Shown here: positions 1 to 19,678 of the stretch, one piece after another
Layout of the letters: the number at the start of each line of letters is the position of its first letter
Numbering within the stretch: the stretch's first letter is position 1
DNA from: Leptospira sp. WS92.C1
GTDB taxonomy: Bacteria; Spirochaetota; Leptospiria; Leptospirales; Leptospiraceae
Assembly (NCBI RefSeq): GCF_040833975.1
Contig: NZ_CP162130.1
Span: 2,998,001-3,062,000 of the forward strand
DNA length: 64,000 nt
Direction: 5' to 3'
The notes under the pieces: generated by a model
Told to the model about the DNA's origin: nothing
Databases searched by the model: none
What the model saw: the letters and a program-made list of their open reading frames with translations, nothing else
Program-made: the position numbers and the translations under genes

Positions 1-279
1 CAATTCGTATTCTTGATTTCTGCTTTTTTGAAGCTCCGCATATTTATCGGTAAGATTCTTTTTTAATATTCTCCATTCCTGATAAATCTCTCCGCTTTTT
101 CTGAGAAAGGGAATCAGCCTCGTTGTGGAAACGTTACCCAGAGAAGTTTCGTTTTTTACAAACTCCTCTCGAAAATGCTCAAGAGCTTTTGTTTCCAGCT
201 CTCGATAGTGCTCCGTCAAGACCTCTGCGTCTTGAAATTCGGCAGAAACAGGAGTGTGATCGGGCGTTATCGAAGGCAA
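1..279 (-). CDS. Hypothetical protein, N-terminal part (runs off the left edge)
   Basis: The minus strand is open from a TTG at 279 to the first base of the window, giving 93 residues with no stop. A GGAGGG sits 9 nt before the TTG, which is why I chose this start. The visible part is charged and helix-rich (Glu, Lys, Arg, Gln), with no signal peptide and no domain that I recognise; the stretch after residue 60 could form a coiled coil. It begins 4 nt after the stop of the thioredoxin-fold gene upstream, so the two are probably co-transcribed. The function is unknown. Confidence 0.6.
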   Translation of the reverse strand, partial: MPSITPDHTPVSAEFQDAEVLTEHYRELETKALEHFREEFVKNETSLGNVSTTRLIPFLRKSGEIYQEWRILKKNLTDKYAELQKSRNQEYEL

Positions 280-283
280 GAAT

Positions 284-835
284 TTATTCCCTCCATTTAA
301 TGGAACAACCCATAGAAGGCATTTGATTGATCGGAGACGGATTTCCTTTTACAAGCTGATGAACCGCGTATTCCAATTCCCTACGGGAAATCTGTTTTTC
401 ATTCTTCCAATTATCATCCATTCGCCCATGATAAAAAAGTTTCCGATCCGAGTCATAAAGATAGATATCCGGCGTGCATGTTGCCTTTAGATTTTTTGCA
501 ACTTCCTGACTCTCGTCCACTAAGTACGGAAAATCGATTCCCCATTCCCCAATCTTTTGGGTCATAACCTCCGGAGAATCTTCGGGATAACCGGGATGAA
601 TGTTCGGATTGATCGCAACGGTTTTTACTCCTAGCGAAAGGATTTCTCCAGCAAACCGAATGAGTCGAGGCCAAATCGCCTGTGCATAAGGACAATGATT
701 GCAAGTGATCACCAGCAATAAACCGGTGGATCCAAAAAGATGATCGGAAGAATGAATTTTGCCCTTAGGATCGGGTAAGCAAAAGAAAGGCAAAACGCTT
801 CCTAAAGGTATTTTTTCTGATTCAAGAAGGGACAT
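284..835 (-). CDS. Thioredoxin-fold (AhpC/TSA-type redoxin) protein
   Basis: 183 residues with an ATG start at 835. A CNHCPY motif at residues 45-50 places a CxxC redox pair (C45, C48) after the first hydrophobic strand, as in the 'thioredoxin family protein' group of AhpC/TSA-like redoxins. The later segments VATNL-like helix, cis-Pro region (CTPDIYLYD near residue 118) and C-terminal helix fit the thioredoxin fold. No signal peptide is visible, so a cytoplasmic thiol-disulfide or peroxide role is likely; substrate unknown. It is followed after 4 nt by the partial gene at the window edge. Confidence 0.85.
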   Translation of the reverse strand: MSLLESEKIPLGSVLPFFCLPDPKGKIHSSDHLFGSTGLLLVITCNHCPYAQAIWPRLIRFAGEILSLGVKTVAINPNIHPGYPEDSPEVMTQKIGEWGIDFPYLVDESQEVAKNLKATCTPDIYLYDSDRKLFYHGRMDDNWKNEKQISRRELEYAVHQLVKGNPSPINQMPSMGCSIKWRE

Positions 836-961
836 CGATTTGAACTTAGACTGAAATCAGTCTCATTTCATGAAATTATTTTTTTATAAAAAGTAATCAG
901 ATTTTTTCGATTGAAATCAAAAAAATTTCGTATATTTCTATTTTCCTGATACTCTTCTCGT

Positions 962-1537
962 ATGAAAAACCCATTGTTTGAGACTTCTTTTGTCACAGAC
1001 CTATCTCAATACAGAGAAAAGTCTAACACGCGTAAACTGAAAGAAATCTTAAATTCTTCTTTGAATTTATACCGGATTTTTTTCGAAAATTTTCAGTTTG
1101 AAAAACGATTCTATCTTTTGATTCTTTTATTTTTAGTTCAATGTACCGGAACAAGACCAATCGCTCTCGGAGTACAAAACGGAAAATTAGGGATCTGTCC
1201 GGAAACCCCCAATTGTGTAGGTAGTTTTGTCGCAGCTACGGATCCGGAACACTTCATTTCACCCTTAAGTTATACCGGAACTCCCGACGAAGCTATGATA
1301 AAGCTGAAAACCGTAATCAGAGAGTATCCAAGAACTCAAATTATAAAAGAAGAAAGTAATTATCTTTATGTAGAATTTACGAGTTTTTTTTGGAGGTTTG
1401 TAGATGATGTGGAATTTTTAGTCGATTCTAAGACTTCTAAAATCCAAGTTCGCTCTGCGTCTCGTTTGGGCAAGTCCGATCTTGGAGTCAATCGTAAGAG
1501 AATTGAATCAATTCGAAAAGAGTTCGATTTAAAATAA
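962..1537 (+). CDS. DUF1499-domain putative lipoprotein
   Basis: 191 residues. The C-terminal 115 residues match the DUF1499 pattern: a CPETPNC block at 79-85, then a two-stranded region and a 'DVEFLVD' segment. A hydrophobic stretch at about 48-60 ends in VQC (C61), which looks like a spirochaetal lipobox, so the mature protein may start at C61. That makes the first 45 residues unusual; the true start could be an internal TTG near 1061. The DUF1499 function is not established. It is convergent with DUF1564 copy 1. Confidence 0.7.
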   Translation: MKNPLFETSFVTDLSQYREKSNTRKLKEILNSSLNLYRIFFENFQFEKRFYLLILLFLVQCTGTRPIALGVQNGKLGICPETPNCVGSFVAATDPEHFISPLSYTGTPDEAMIKLKTVIREYPRTQIIKEESNYLYVEFTSFFWRFVDDVEFLVDSKTSKIQVRSASRLGKSDLGVNRKRIESIRKEFDLK

Positions 1538-1586
1538 AAATTTTTATTACGAAGAAAGAAACTGTCTGATTTTAAAAAATGTTTCG

Positions 1587-2093
1587 CTAACGGGTGCTTA
1601 GGGGATTAGGATTGAATTCTATCCACCGAAATGCCCTGTTTTTCACAAGATCGAGGTGCCAGATATAGCTGTAGTGATTGTGAAAGGTTGGACATCCCAC
1701 ATTCAAAGCTTGATCGATAGAGTCCCCGACTCCAACGCTCTCCAGCCAAAGCAAATAATTCACCATAAAACATCGGGATACACCGTGAGCCGCCGAAATC
1801 GCACCAAGAATCGCCCAGACTCCCGTATCAATCCTCATATTGATACGGATCAGTTTTCCTTGATTTTTTTGATACAACGTTTTCCGAGCTTTAGAATTGA
1901 TTCTTCTCTTTGACAACAGAAATTTTTGATATCTTCGAAGGAGGGGTAAAATCCGTTTTGGAAGAACTTTTCTTTGTTCTTTCGTCAATGTATCGAGATA
2001 CGATTTCGGAAAAAGAATGGTCTCGACTTCCGTTCTGGATTCCACTAAGACAGATTGGATCTTACATTCCGTGTTTAAATAGATTTTCCCCAT
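1587..2093 (-). CDS. DUF1564 family protein, copy 1 (ribbon-helix-helix-like)
   Basis: 168 residues, ATG start at 2093. It is about three quarters identical by eye to the protein at 29919-30443. The core at residues 82-118 (RINMRI, then WAILGAISAAHGVS, then CFMVNYLLWL) has the strand-helix-helix rhythm of ribbon-helix-helix DNA-binding proteins; Pfam describes DUF1564 as a Leptospira paralogue family, some members annotated CopG-like. A GAGGGT-like stretch precedes the ATG, and the octamer AACCGTAT lies just upstream, as it does in copy 2. DNA binding is an inference. Confidence 0.8.
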   Translation of the reverse strand: MGKIYLNTECKIQSVLVESRTEVETILFPKSYLDTLTKEQRKVLPKRILPLLRRYQKFLLSKRRINSKARKTLYQKNQGKLIRINMRIDTGVWAILGAISAAHGVSRCFMVNYLLWLESVGVGDSIDQALNVGCPTFHNHYSYIWHLDLVKNRAFRWIEFNPNPLSTR

Positions 2094-2098
2094 ACCCT

Positions 2099-2106
2099 AT
2101 ACGGTT
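2099..2106 (-). promoter_or_regulatory. Octamer AACCGTAT shared by both DUF1564 genes (copy 1)
   Basis: The sequence AACCGTAT lies 5 nt before the ATG of DUF1564 copy 1 on the minus strand. The same octamer lies 6 nt before the ATG of copy 2 (29905-29912). The farther upstream sequences are not obviously similar. It could be an operator for an autoregulating ribbon-helix-helix protein or simply retained leader sequence. Confidence 0.35.
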
Positions 2107-2221
2107 CTTGAGAATCGCACTAAAATCGGTAAAATGCAAAAAATCACTTTCAGAATCGATCGAATTTCCGAATTCCTTTTACAGCGTGCCCAAAAATCTT
2201 ATTTTAACGTGAATTCGGCCT

Positions 2222-2252
<31 letters not shown>

Positions 2253-2312
2253 CATAGCTTAAAATAGCTCGCGACCGCGCTTTTCACGAAAATTCCTTCG
2301 GAATTTAACTCA

Positions 2313-2363
<51 letters not shown>

Positions 2364-2459
2364 TCGAACTCACGTTATTTTACCTTATCAGAAAGATCAA
2401 GCTATTGTGTTATAAAAAACGTCATTCAATGCCTTCTTTAGATCCGGATCGAATAAAAC

Positions 2460-2563
2460 CTTAAAAGTATGAGATCCTACTTTTAAGAAAAATCGGGTCC
2501 GGGGAGTTTTCCCACAAAAAAATTCCCCGGAGAGGGGGTGAGCGGAGACCTTGGCTCCGCTCA
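2460..2563. repeat. Cluster of three perfect inverted repeats
   Basis: Three separate perfect inverted repeats follow one another. CTTAAAAGTA (2460-2469) pairs with TACTTTTAAG (2478-2487). TCCGGGGA (2498-2505) pairs with TCCCCGGA (2524-2531). TGAGCGGAG (2539-2547) pairs with CTCCGCTCA (2555-2563). The block is more GC-rich than its surroundings. It may be one end of a larger repeat unit that includes element B, or a set of transcription or RNA-processing hairpins downstream of carB. Confidence 0.65.
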
Positions 2564-2593
2564 GGGGGAAACCTCCCCCACCGAACGATCCAG

Positions 2594-2700
2594 GAAAACT
2601 CAATGAACGCCTTCTTGAAGCAACTCAGCGCAATGCTCTCGGGAAACTCAATGTTTTGCTCTTGGATGCTGACCCATAGGGAGGCATTCATTGAGTTTTC
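2594..2700 (+). repeat. Long inverted repeat enclosing 12-nt-loop hairpin element B
   Basis: An 18-base arm at 2594-2611 pairs with 2683-2700 at 17 of 18 positions. Inside lies hairpin B: stem GGATGCT (2664-2670), loop GACCCATAGGGA (2671-2682), arm GGCATTC (2683-2689) with two G-U pairs. The arm containing ACTCAATG is repeated again at 2645-2652. Sequence 2586-2620 closely matches 11815-11850, so this is a dispersed repeat. Confidence 0.75.
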
Positions 2701-2851
2701 TTTGGGATAAGTTCTTATATTGGGTTTGGAAATCAAAATCAGAGACAAGGTCCTTCGGCAAAAGCGAATCATACGCTTTTATTACAATTCAAGAATCAAT
2801 GCCGATCTTAAAACATTACTAAAAAAGAAAATTCTAATTTTCTAAAATGAA

Positions 2852-6172
<3,321 letters not shown>

Positions 6173-6214
6173 ACTGAAAATACAGCTTTTTACCAAAGCT
6201 CTATCATTCAAGCA

Positions 6215-8680
<2,466 letters not shown>

Positions 8681-8700
8681 GCAGAAATTTTACTTCAAAC

Positions 8701-8715
8701 CGGACTTCAAGTCCG
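8701..8715. promoter_or_regulatory. Perfect dyad upstream of the sulfatase-family gene
   Basis: CGGACTTCAAGTCCG is a perfect dyad (7 bp each side of one central base). It ends 21 nt before the GTG of the gene at 8680. With a one-base centre it cannot form an RNA hairpin easily, so a protein-binding site is the more likely reading. A related string (GCTTGAAGTCCG) occurs near 41366. Confidence 0.35.
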
Positions 8716-8806
8716 CCGCAAGCAAATTTTCACAGACAGAGTTTGTCGGAACCTTGATTTCAAACGGCTTGCTCTTTGATACGCGGCTGAGATACTCGAT
8801 TCGGGA

Positions 8807-9439
8807 TCAATCTTCCGAATCGGTCTCCTCATTTGTGGCGTCTTCCTCCGAGGAAGATTTGAATTCCAACGCATCCTCTCCTCTCATTTTAAAACTCAGA
8901 AAATTCTTACCGAACTTGCGGGTCTCAAAATCGGACCAACCGGGATTCACGGGCGACTGCACAAAAACGGCCACGGTCGTTTCTTCCTTTAACAAATGAT
9001 CCACGAGACTTTTAAACTTTTCATTTTTCTTAGTCCAAAAAGAATACGGGGGATCCAAAAAGAAAACCCTGGATTTTTCGGGGATGTCAAGTTTATCATA
9101 AAAACGGAATACATCTTTGCGATAGATATCGTGATTTCCCTCTATTTTTTCAAAAAACTTTCGAAGAGTGTCCGCGCGCTCCCGAGCCAATTCGTATAAA
9201 ACGGCTCTTCCGAATCCGCGGCTGACGGCTTCCAAACCCATCTGTCCAGAACCCGCAAAAAAATCGATAAACGCAGAATTCTCTGGGATCAGTCGTCCTT
9301 TTAAAATCAAAGACCCCAAAACATCGAACAGGGATTTTTTAATCACGGCCGGTGTGAAATTCGTATGTCCCGCAACCGCAGGAGGAGGCAAAATAGACTT
9401 ACCCTTGAGTTTGCCGGTTTGTACCTTAAGTACGCTCAT
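8807..9439 (-). CDS. rsmD: 16S rRNA (guanine966-N2)-methyltransferase RsmD
   Basis: 210 residues from the ATG at 9439, which overlaps the upstream stop codon as ATGA; this overlap decides the start. Motif I is [14 protein letters not shown] (near residue 62) and the catalytic motif IV is DPPY (near 140), with the N-terminal KLKGKSI and [14 protein letters not shown] blocks typical of RsmD. The enzyme methylates G966 of 16S rRNA in the 30S subunit with SAM. The C-terminus carries a Ser/Glu/Asp-rich tail not usual for the family. It is translationally coupled to the exported TPR-like protein. Confidence 0.9.
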   Translation of the reverse strand: MSVLKVQTGKLKGKSILPPPAVAGHTNFTPAVIKKSLFDVLGSLILKGRLIPENSAFIDFFAGSGQMGLEAVSRGFGRAVLYELARERADTLRKFFEKIEGNHDIYRKDVFRFYDKLDIPEKSRVFFLDPPYSFWTKKNEKFKSLVDHLLKEETTVAVFVQSPVNPGWSDFETRKFGKNFLSFKMRGEDALEFKSSSEEDATNEETDSED

Positions 9440-10023
9440 GTCTGCGCCTCCATTTTTTTTTCGATGCTCAATTCCAAGATCCGAATTTTTTTGTTCAACT
9501 TCTCTGTCGATTTCCATTCCTTCAACTTGGAAAGAATCTGTTTTGCTTCCGAAAATTTTCCGTCTTCAAATAATATACAGGCGTATGTGTAAAGACCTTC
9601 CGCATAACGCACAGAAGACGACCCTCGTTCCAAAAAAATTTTACCCCAATAAAGCCCTGATTCTATATTTTCTAATACCAAACAACGTTCTAAGAATAAA
9701 AAGACAGAGTTGTAAAAGATTCCCGGATGGGATTCCTTTCGATCGTAGATACTTTTCAGCGTTTTGTCGATCTCTTCCGGATCTTTTTCCGAAGCGGTGT
9801 ATAAAAGCAGAATTCGATAGTCGATTTCTTCCTTTCGAAGAGCCGATCGCGACACCTTTACCAAGGTATCATAATTCCCCTTTTTATAAAAATCGTAAAT
9901 ATCGCTGAAATCGGTCGAAGAGACGAAACTTTGAGGATAAAATATAAAGAGAATGATTGCGGACCCGAAAAGCCGGGGGACAAGATTTCCAAAAAATCGC
10001 CTGGCCAGCCGGGTATTTTTCAA
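9436..10023 (-). CDS. Exported helical-repeat (TPR-like) protein
   Basis: 195 residues if translation starts at the TTG at 10023, which overlaps the stop of the zinc-ribbon gene as TTGA; a GTG at 10050 would add 9 residues. I prefer 10023 because it gives a basic N-terminus followed directly by a hydrophobic signal segment ([11 protein letters not shown]). The rest is alpha-helical with pairs of helices (for example the [12 protein letters not shown] and [21 protein letters not shown] segments) that look like TPR units. Neither start has a clear Shine-Dalgarno. No enzyme motif; probably a periplasmic scaffold. Confidence 0.6.
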   Translation of the reverse strand: MKNTRLARRFFGNLVPRLFGSAIILFIFYPQSFVSSTDFSDIYDFYKKGNYDTLVKVSRSALRKEEIDYRILLLYTASEKDPEEIDKTLKSIYDRKESHPGIFYNSVFLFLERCLVLENIESGLYWGKIFLERGSSSVRYAEGLYTYACILFEDGKFSEAKQILSKLKEWKSTEKLNKKIRILELSIEKKMEAQT

Positions 10024-10220
10024 AATTCGATTACGGTAGCGGAACCACACATCGGACAGATCGCCCCTTCAGGACCGTAATCTTCTGCCTCAAAGGCTTC
10101 CTCTTCCCAGCGGTGGTCGCAATCTTCACATGCAAACGTTACAACGTCTTCATCCGTAGCGTTTTCGTCATCTCCGGTTTCCAGTTCAAATTCTTCGTCA
10201 AAATCGTAATCATACGGCAT
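10020..10220 (-). CDS. Small acidic zinc-ribbon protein
   Basis: 66 residues, ATG at 10220. The first 30 residues are nearly all acidic. Two Cys pairs follow, CEDC (31-34) and CPMC (55-58), spaced as in a rubredoxin-like or FmdB-like zinc ribbon. Short acidic zinc-ribbon proteins of this kind are common but uncharacterised; binding of Zn is inferred from the Cys pairs. It heads a minus-strand run with the TPR-like protein and rsmD. Confidence 0.75.
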   Translation of the reverse strand: MPYDYDFDEEFELETGDDENATDEDVVTFACEDCDHRWEEEAFEAEDYGPEGAICPMCGSATVIEF

Positions 10221-10323
10221 ACATCCACGGAATCAGGGAGGCTTTCAGTGTCAAGTTTTAGGGGTTGATACAAATTCAAAAAATACGTGAACCCTGGATA
10301 GGCAGGTAAAAACTAGGATCGAT

Positions 10324-11328
10324 ATGCTGTACCAATCCGGCCTAAAAAGTTATAAAAAGAAAACCAGTTATAAACCTTATATCATTATGTTGCTCTTGTT
10401 GGTCTTAGGAGGAACCGGTTTTTTTTTCCGTCAGGACATTAAGGATCTCTTTGCGGGTGATCGAAAAATTTATCTGGAAAAGGAAAGAAAATCCATTCAA
10501 CAGCAAATTCTATCCGGAAGTCTTGACGAAAGTTCGGTAAAAAATTTTCAAAGCGCGGCAAAAGATTATGCTACCGCAAATCCTACCGACGAGCTCAGTT
10601 ATTTTTATAGCGCATTAGGAAATTATAATTCGTTTCTACTCAACGGTTTTTCCTTTGACTCGGCTACGTTAGTCAAACTTGCTTATTCCGGATTTAACGA
10701 TTTTTTGCAGGAAGACGGATCCTATCTTCCGATTTTGGAGGATATGTATCGAAACGCATTGAGAGCCAAGGCTCTTGATCCGGAAATCGGAGAAAATCCT
10801 GATAACAAGGTGATGATCGCGTTCGGAGAAACGATCAAACAACATCTTTCCAGAAAATCTCTCACGGGTCTTTTGAATTCGATTCCTTATGAAAAAATCA
10901 GTCCCGAATTTAAAATCTGTTATACATGGATTTCTCTTTTGGGCAGCTCCCTTTCCGGAGATACGGAATTTTTAAAACGAAATCTTGCGAGTCCGGAAGC
11001 GACCGGTTCCATCTTACTGACCGAAAGGGAATCTCATTTTTTAATCGGACTCTCTGAATTTCGCACGGGGCAGTATGTTTCCTCTCTCAGTTTCATACGA
11101 AAGGTGAGAAACGAAAACGAAGACTTTATCACAACCGGTTCCTGGATTTTGGAAGCCAAAATTTTCAGACTTCAAAATCTACATGCAAAATCAATCCTGA
11201 TCCTGGAAGAACTCTATCCAAAAGCGGGAGAACGAAAGCAAGAAATCGTAAAGCTGGCTCGAGAAATCCTTCAGGAAAAACCGACTCTCAAAACAAAATT
11301 GAATTTGGAACAGGAATCGGATCAATGA
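10324..11328 (+). CDS. Membrane-anchored TPR-like protein
   Basis: 334 residues, ATG preceded by AGGA 6 nt away. One transmembrane segment lies at about residues 18-36 (PYIIMLLLLVLGGTGFFF), after a basic N-terminus, so the rest probably faces the periplasm. The remainder is helical with repeat-like segments (FYSALGNYNSFLLNG, FLIGLSEFRTGQYVSSLSF, ILEAKIFRLQNLHAKSILILEELYP) resembling TPR repeats. No catalytic motif. It is followed after 28 nt by a lipoprotein gene. Confidence 0.7.
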   Translation: MLYQSGLKSYKKKTSYKPYIIMLLLLVLGGTGFFFRQDIKDLFAGDRKIYLEKERKSIQQQILSGSLDESSVKNFQSAAKDYATANPTDELSYFYSALGNYNSFLLNGFSFDSATLVKLAYSGFNDFLQEDGSYLPILEDMYRNALRAKALDPEIGENPDNKVMIAFGETIKQHLSRKSLTGLLNSIPYEKISPEFKICYTWISLLGSSLSGDTEFLKRNLASPEATGSILLTERESHFLIGLSEFRTGQYVSSLSFIRKVRNENEDFITTGSWILEAKIFRLQNLHAKSILILEELYPKAGERKQEIVKLAREILQEKPTLKTKLNLEQESDQ

Positions 11329-11356
11329 ACGATTCTATTTTCGAGTTAGAACTTCG

Positions 11357-11785
11357 ATGAAAAAATCTGAATCGATCCTGTTTCGAAAAATTCGTTCCGT
11401 GTCGTTGAATCTTTTTTCCATCTCGGTACTCGCATCCTGCGGATTGAAACCTGTTCCTCCTCCCGAAGGAAAGTTTTGCGATACCTGGCACAAGCCTGTG
11501 GAATGTGTGGAATTGGATTTTAGAAAGGGGGTTGGAAACTTAGGGCAAGGACTTCTTCCTCTGAAAATGAACAGCGTGGTCAACTATCAGATTACGATCG
11601 AAAATCAAAAGATCATTCTCATCGAAGTGTTGCACGAACATAGAGTGAGAATCACGTTTCCCGGCGCGGAACCCAGGCTCTATCTGAAGATCAAAGACAA
11701 AGAGGACCGTAAACGAAGATGGGAAAAAGCAAAACAAGAATGGAACGACTTTTTTAAATCGAGCGATCTGCGGAGCGATCCATAG
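11357..11785 (+). CDS. Small putative lipoprotein
   Basis: 142 residues with a basic N-terminus, a hydrophobic core and LASC at about residues 25-28 as lipobox. The mature part is mixed strand and helix with a Lys/Glu/Trp-rich C-terminal helix. I do not recognise a family. Its last codons and its TAG stop lie inside repeat element C (the stop is part of the conserved 12-nt loop), so the original C-terminus may have been replaced by insertion of the repeat. Confidence 0.65.
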   Translation: MKKSESILFRKIRSVSLNLFSISVLASCGLKPVPPPEGKFCDTWHKPVECVELDFRKGVGNLGQGLLPLKMNSVVNYQITIENQKIILIEVLHEHRVRITFPGAEPRLYLKIKDKEDRKRRWEKAKQEWNDFFKSSDLRSDP

Positions 11786-11840
11786 AGAGCGACGCATTGA
11801 GTTTGAGTTCGGAGCGATCCAGTAAAACTCAATGAACGCT
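11769..11840 (+). repeat. 12-nt-loop hairpin element C with a second inverted repeat
   Basis: Stem TGCGGAGC (11769-11776) faces GCGACGCA (11789-11796) with 6 of 8 pairs, around the loop GATCCATAGAGA (11777-11788). Directly after comes CATTGAGTTT (11795-11804), which pairs perfectly with AAACTCAATG (11825-11834). Sequence 11815-11850 matches the element B region at 2586-2620. Confidence 0.75.
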
Positions 11841-11932
11841 TCTTTAAGGATCAGCGTTCAAGAGCGAGAGATCGTTGTTCGATTATCCGAAAAATTATTT
11901 ACCAACTCGAATGAATCTAGAAAATCAGATCG

Positions 11933-12634
11933 ATGGTAAAACCAGAAACATCGCAAGAAATCAAGTCCCTCTATTTGGTTTCCATCATCGAAGACAATGC
12001 CCATACTGCCCTCAATCTCCAGGAACTTTTATCCAAGTCCGGCGACTTTCAATTTTTAAAACATTACACAAGCGCTCAACAAGCCATTCTCTCTCTTCCC
12101 GATGAAGTTCCTGACATCGTCATTCTGGACATAGGGCTTCCCGGAAAAAACGGATTGGAATGTCTGAAAGAACTTCGGCTAAAAACACTGAATACAAAAT
12201 ATGTGATTTTTACCGTATTCGAAGACGAGGAAAAAATCGTAGAGGCGATCCAAGGAGGAGCCTCGGGTTATCTTCTTAAGGACACTCCTCCCGCGTTGTT
12301 TTTGGCGGAATTGAGAGTGATCGTTTTGGGAGGCGCGCCTTTGACTGCACGAATTGCGGACAAGATCATCCGAGAGTTTACAAAAAAAGAAGAGACCAAA
12401 ATCACTCCGTTAGTAAACACACTTGGGCTTACCGAAAGAGAATTGCAGATTCTAAACTTTGTAGCCTTGGGGATGACCTTTCCTGATATCGCGGAAGAAT
12501 TGGATATTTCCAGTCATACCGTAAGCAGACACATCGAAAAGATTTATAAAAAGATGGAAGTACACTCCAAATCCGAAGCCATCATACGGGGCAGAAGGAT
12601 GGGAATCATCCGGGACGTTCCCGGATATCCTTAA
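11933..12634 (+). CDS. NarL/FixJ-family response regulator
   Basis: 233 residues. The receiver domain spans about residues 14-135, with an acidic pair at E20-D21, phospho-acceptor D66 (VILDIGLPG), T94 and K116. A LuxR-type helix-turn-helix occupies about 165-228 ([15 protein letters not shown] and [14 protein letters not shown]). The kinase gene follows after 8 nt, so this regulator is very likely phosphorylated by it. Targets are unknown. Confidence 0.92.
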   Translation: MVKPETSQEIKSLYLVSIIEDNAHTALNLQELLSKSGDFQFLKHYTSAQQAILSLPDEVPDIVILDIGLPGKNGLECLKELRLKTLNTKYVIFTVFEDEEKIVEAIQGGASGYLLKDTPPALFLAELRVIVLGGAPLTARIADKIIREFTKKEETKITPLVNTLGLTERELQILNFVALGMTFPDIAEELDISSHTVSRHIEKIYKKMEVHSKSEAIIRGRRMGIIRDVPGYP

Positions 12635-12642
12635 AGATTCAA

Positions 12643-14487
<1,845 letters not shown>

Positions 14488-14670
14488 TATATAAAATCAA
14501 TCCTTACTTAAATTCTGAAGACACATTCTTCGTGTAAGTGGTCTTTGACGATCAAGGACTTCGACTTTTTTGAGTTTTTCTCTTTCGTAAAACGCTTTTT
14601 TGACGAGGGTATTTCTATCATAGGCCTTAATCGGTTCCTATAATCCAGAATAATAAACCGATGCGCTACT

Positions 14671-17755
<3,085 letters not shown>

Positions 17756-18002
17756 TGAATTCTTTCCCTCTGAAATGAATTTCCGATAGGTACTTGAAAG
17801 GATCGACCCGCTTCGCCCACTGTCAAGTTGGATTTGGAAACGAGAAGCCACAGATACCATTCGAATTTTGATTTGGAATTCGGTACAAACGGGGAATTCC
17901 GTTGCACCTTTATCGTTAGACCTGAAAAAGAAAAAAGAGTTTCCACGATTTGAAAACGATGTGAAAAAATGGAACGACTTTTCTTTATGGTTTAAAAAAT
18001 CC

Positions 18003-18620
18003 TTAGAATCGAGTTCCCGATTTTTTTTTCAGATTCTCTTTTGCATTTTTATATTTCTGAATGGCTCGTTCCACAACTTGTAAGGAATCGGTGTCCAAAA
18101 CTTCGATCGGAACGATTTCCTCGTCGGCCTCAACTTTTAAAATCGCCAAGTCTAATTTTTTATCCAGACCGATGATCTTGGCTTCGTAACGTTTTCCTGA
18201 TTTCAGTTTTATACTCAGCTGATCATAAGAGCGGATAACGTGTTCGTTTGTGAGAATATAACCGAGCTGATTGACGACGATTCCGCTGCCGAGAGTCACC
18301 TCTATCTTTTCGGTTTTCGCAGTTCCTTTATGATGGGCGATCTGCGCCGCGGAATTTTTTTCGGAAGTGATCAAAACTCCACTCGCGGAAGAATTCGGAT
18401 AGATATCTTCGTAGATATGATGGATTTTAACCCGATCTCCGGAAGAGAAAAGTCTTCCGTTCTTTTTTTCTTCCGTTGGTTTCGTTCCTTTCGGGGAAAC
18501 GTCCGCACAAAAAAGAAAGCTAAACTGAAAAAGCAGAAAGGATCCGATCGATAGACAAGTGCGAAAATAATTCTTTATGGGGGAATTTTTACTGGATTCT
18601 TCCTTTTCAATCAAATCCAT
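18003..18620 (-). CDS. Truncated HtrA-like protein lacking the catalytic Ser
   Basis: 205 residues, ATG at 18620. A hydrophobic signal segment lies at about 22-38. The segment from 110 to 180 aligns closely with the neighbouring HtrA ([25 protein letters not shown]), keeping the His (H127) and Asp (D157). Homology ends where the strand before the active Ser should begin, and the last 25 residues are Lys-rich and unrelated. No GNSGGP remnant is visible in any minus-strand frame of the 140 bp downstream. It is either a pseudoprotease or a decayed duplicate. Confidence 0.75.
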   Translation of the reverse strand: MDLIEKEESSKNSPIKNYFRTCLSIGSFLLFQFSFLFCADVSPKGTKPTEEKKNGRLFSSGDRVKIHHIYEDIYPNSSASGVLITSEKNSAAQIAHHKGTAKTEKIEVTLGSGIVVNQLGYILTNEHVIRSYDQLSIKLKSGKRYEAKIIGLDKKLDLAILKVEADEEIVPIEVLDTDSLQVVERAIQKYKNAKENLKKKSGTRF

Positions 18621-18676
18621 GTAAATATGAAGAACGCTTTATTCATCGCTGTCAAGATTGAATTGGAAAATGTAGA

Positions 18677-19285
18677 ATGAGGAATGAAAATCCACTCTTC
18701 ATCGTATTTGAAGGAATCGACGGAAGCGGAAAATCCACGCTTTGCAAATCCGTGACCGAACTTCTTCTCAAAAAAGAAATTCCTGCCGTAGCTTTTACGG
18801 AACCGACTCATTTGGAAACCGGAAAGATTCTCCGAAAATTCTTAAGAGGAGAAATCGATCTGAATGAAAATCAACAGATCGAAGCTTTCCTCGCCGATAG
18901 AGAAGAATCCTTAAAACAAAACATCCTACCTTCTCTTTGCGAAGGTAAGAATGTTTTGCTCGATCGTTATCTATATTCCACCGCGGCTTATCAAAGTGGA
19001 GCGAATTTTTCTCCGGAAGATATTCTAAAAAAGAATTTAGAAAAAAATTTTAAAATTCCCGATCTTCTTTTTTATTTGGATCTCAAACCGAAAGTTGCCT
19101 TGGAACGATTGAGTCGAAGAAAAGGGGAAAAAGAAAGATTTGAGACTTTAGTTCAGTTGGAAAAAATTCACGCCGCGTATGAGAAAATTCTTCCTAAGAA
19201 CACGATTTACATCAACGCGGAAAACGGCCCGGATCAAATCGCTTTGGAATGTTTTCGCATTTTTCTTCAAAGACGGAACGGTTGA
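18677..19285 (+). CDS. tmk: Thymidylate kinase
   Basis: 202 residues. P-loop GIDGSGKST at 13-21, the DR motif with [13 protein letters not shown] near 95, the substrate Arg/Phe region (FTEPTH near 36) and a LID segment [10 protein letters not shown] near 145 are all present. It phosphorylates dTMP to dTDP for DNA synthesis. Length is typical. It is divergent from the truncated HtrA-like gene and convergent with the exported helical protein. Confidence 0.96.
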   Translation: MRNENPLFIVFEGIDGSGKSTLCKSVTELLLKKEIPAVAFTEPTHLETGKILRKFLRGEIDLNENQQIEAFLADREESLKQNILPSLCEGKNVLLDRYLYSTAAYQSGANFSPEDILKKNLEKNFKIPDLLFYLDLKPKVALERLSRRKGEKERFETLVQLEKIHAAYEKILPKNTIYINAENGPDQIALECFRIFLQRRNG

Positions 19286-19291
19286 TTTCAA

Positions 19292-19678
19292 TCAACGGGT
19301 TTCCGCGGGAAGTCCTTTGAAAGCGGCCTCGTGACGATCGGCTTGGCGTTCCAATGATTCCGCCATTTTATTTAATCTTTCTTTGCGAACCTGTGCTTGG
19401 AGAAATTTTTCTCCTCTGGAAAGTTTTGCCAACTCCCTGAGTTCATTTGCCCGATTGCGTTTTGCAATCGCAGTCGCCTTGAGATAATTTCCAACCGCTT
19501 GTTTTTGAGCGACAGTCACTGCGCTTTCCACAAGAGCTTTTTCCAGAAGTCTTTCCTCTTCTTCCTCACTCACGGAAAAAACGGGAGAATCGATTCCGAG
19601 GACAAATAATAACGATACAAAGGAAACAATCCTTCTGAAGAAAATTAAATCAAATCGAATTGGAAAAGAAACCTGCAT
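19292..19678 (-). CDS. Small exported helical protein
   Basis: 128 residues from the ATG at 19678, chosen because AGAGG lies 6 nt before it and because it gives a proper signal peptide (hydrophobic segment IVSFVSLLFVLGI, cleavage near SPVFS). The mature protein is a run of Ala/Glu/Lys/Arg-rich helices, likely coiled coil (for example LAKLSRGEKFLQAQVRKERL). No family recognised. Convergent with tmk, 6 nt apart. Confidence 0.6.
   Translation of the reverse strand: MQVSFPIRFDLIFFRRIVSFVSLLFVLGIDSPVFSVSEEEEERLLEKALVESAVTVAQKQAVGNYLKATAIAKRNRANELRELAKLSRGEKFLQAQVRKERLNKMAESLERQADRHEAAFKGLPAETR

Noticed and set aside
301..330. CCATAGAAGG similar to the 12-nt hairpin loop
   Set aside because: It is inside the thioredoxin-fold coding sequence and has no complementary arms.
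2461..2772. Minus-strand frames (including 2397-2603) in the spacer before carB
   Set aside because: They translate the repeat cluster and have no ribosome-binding site; not coding.
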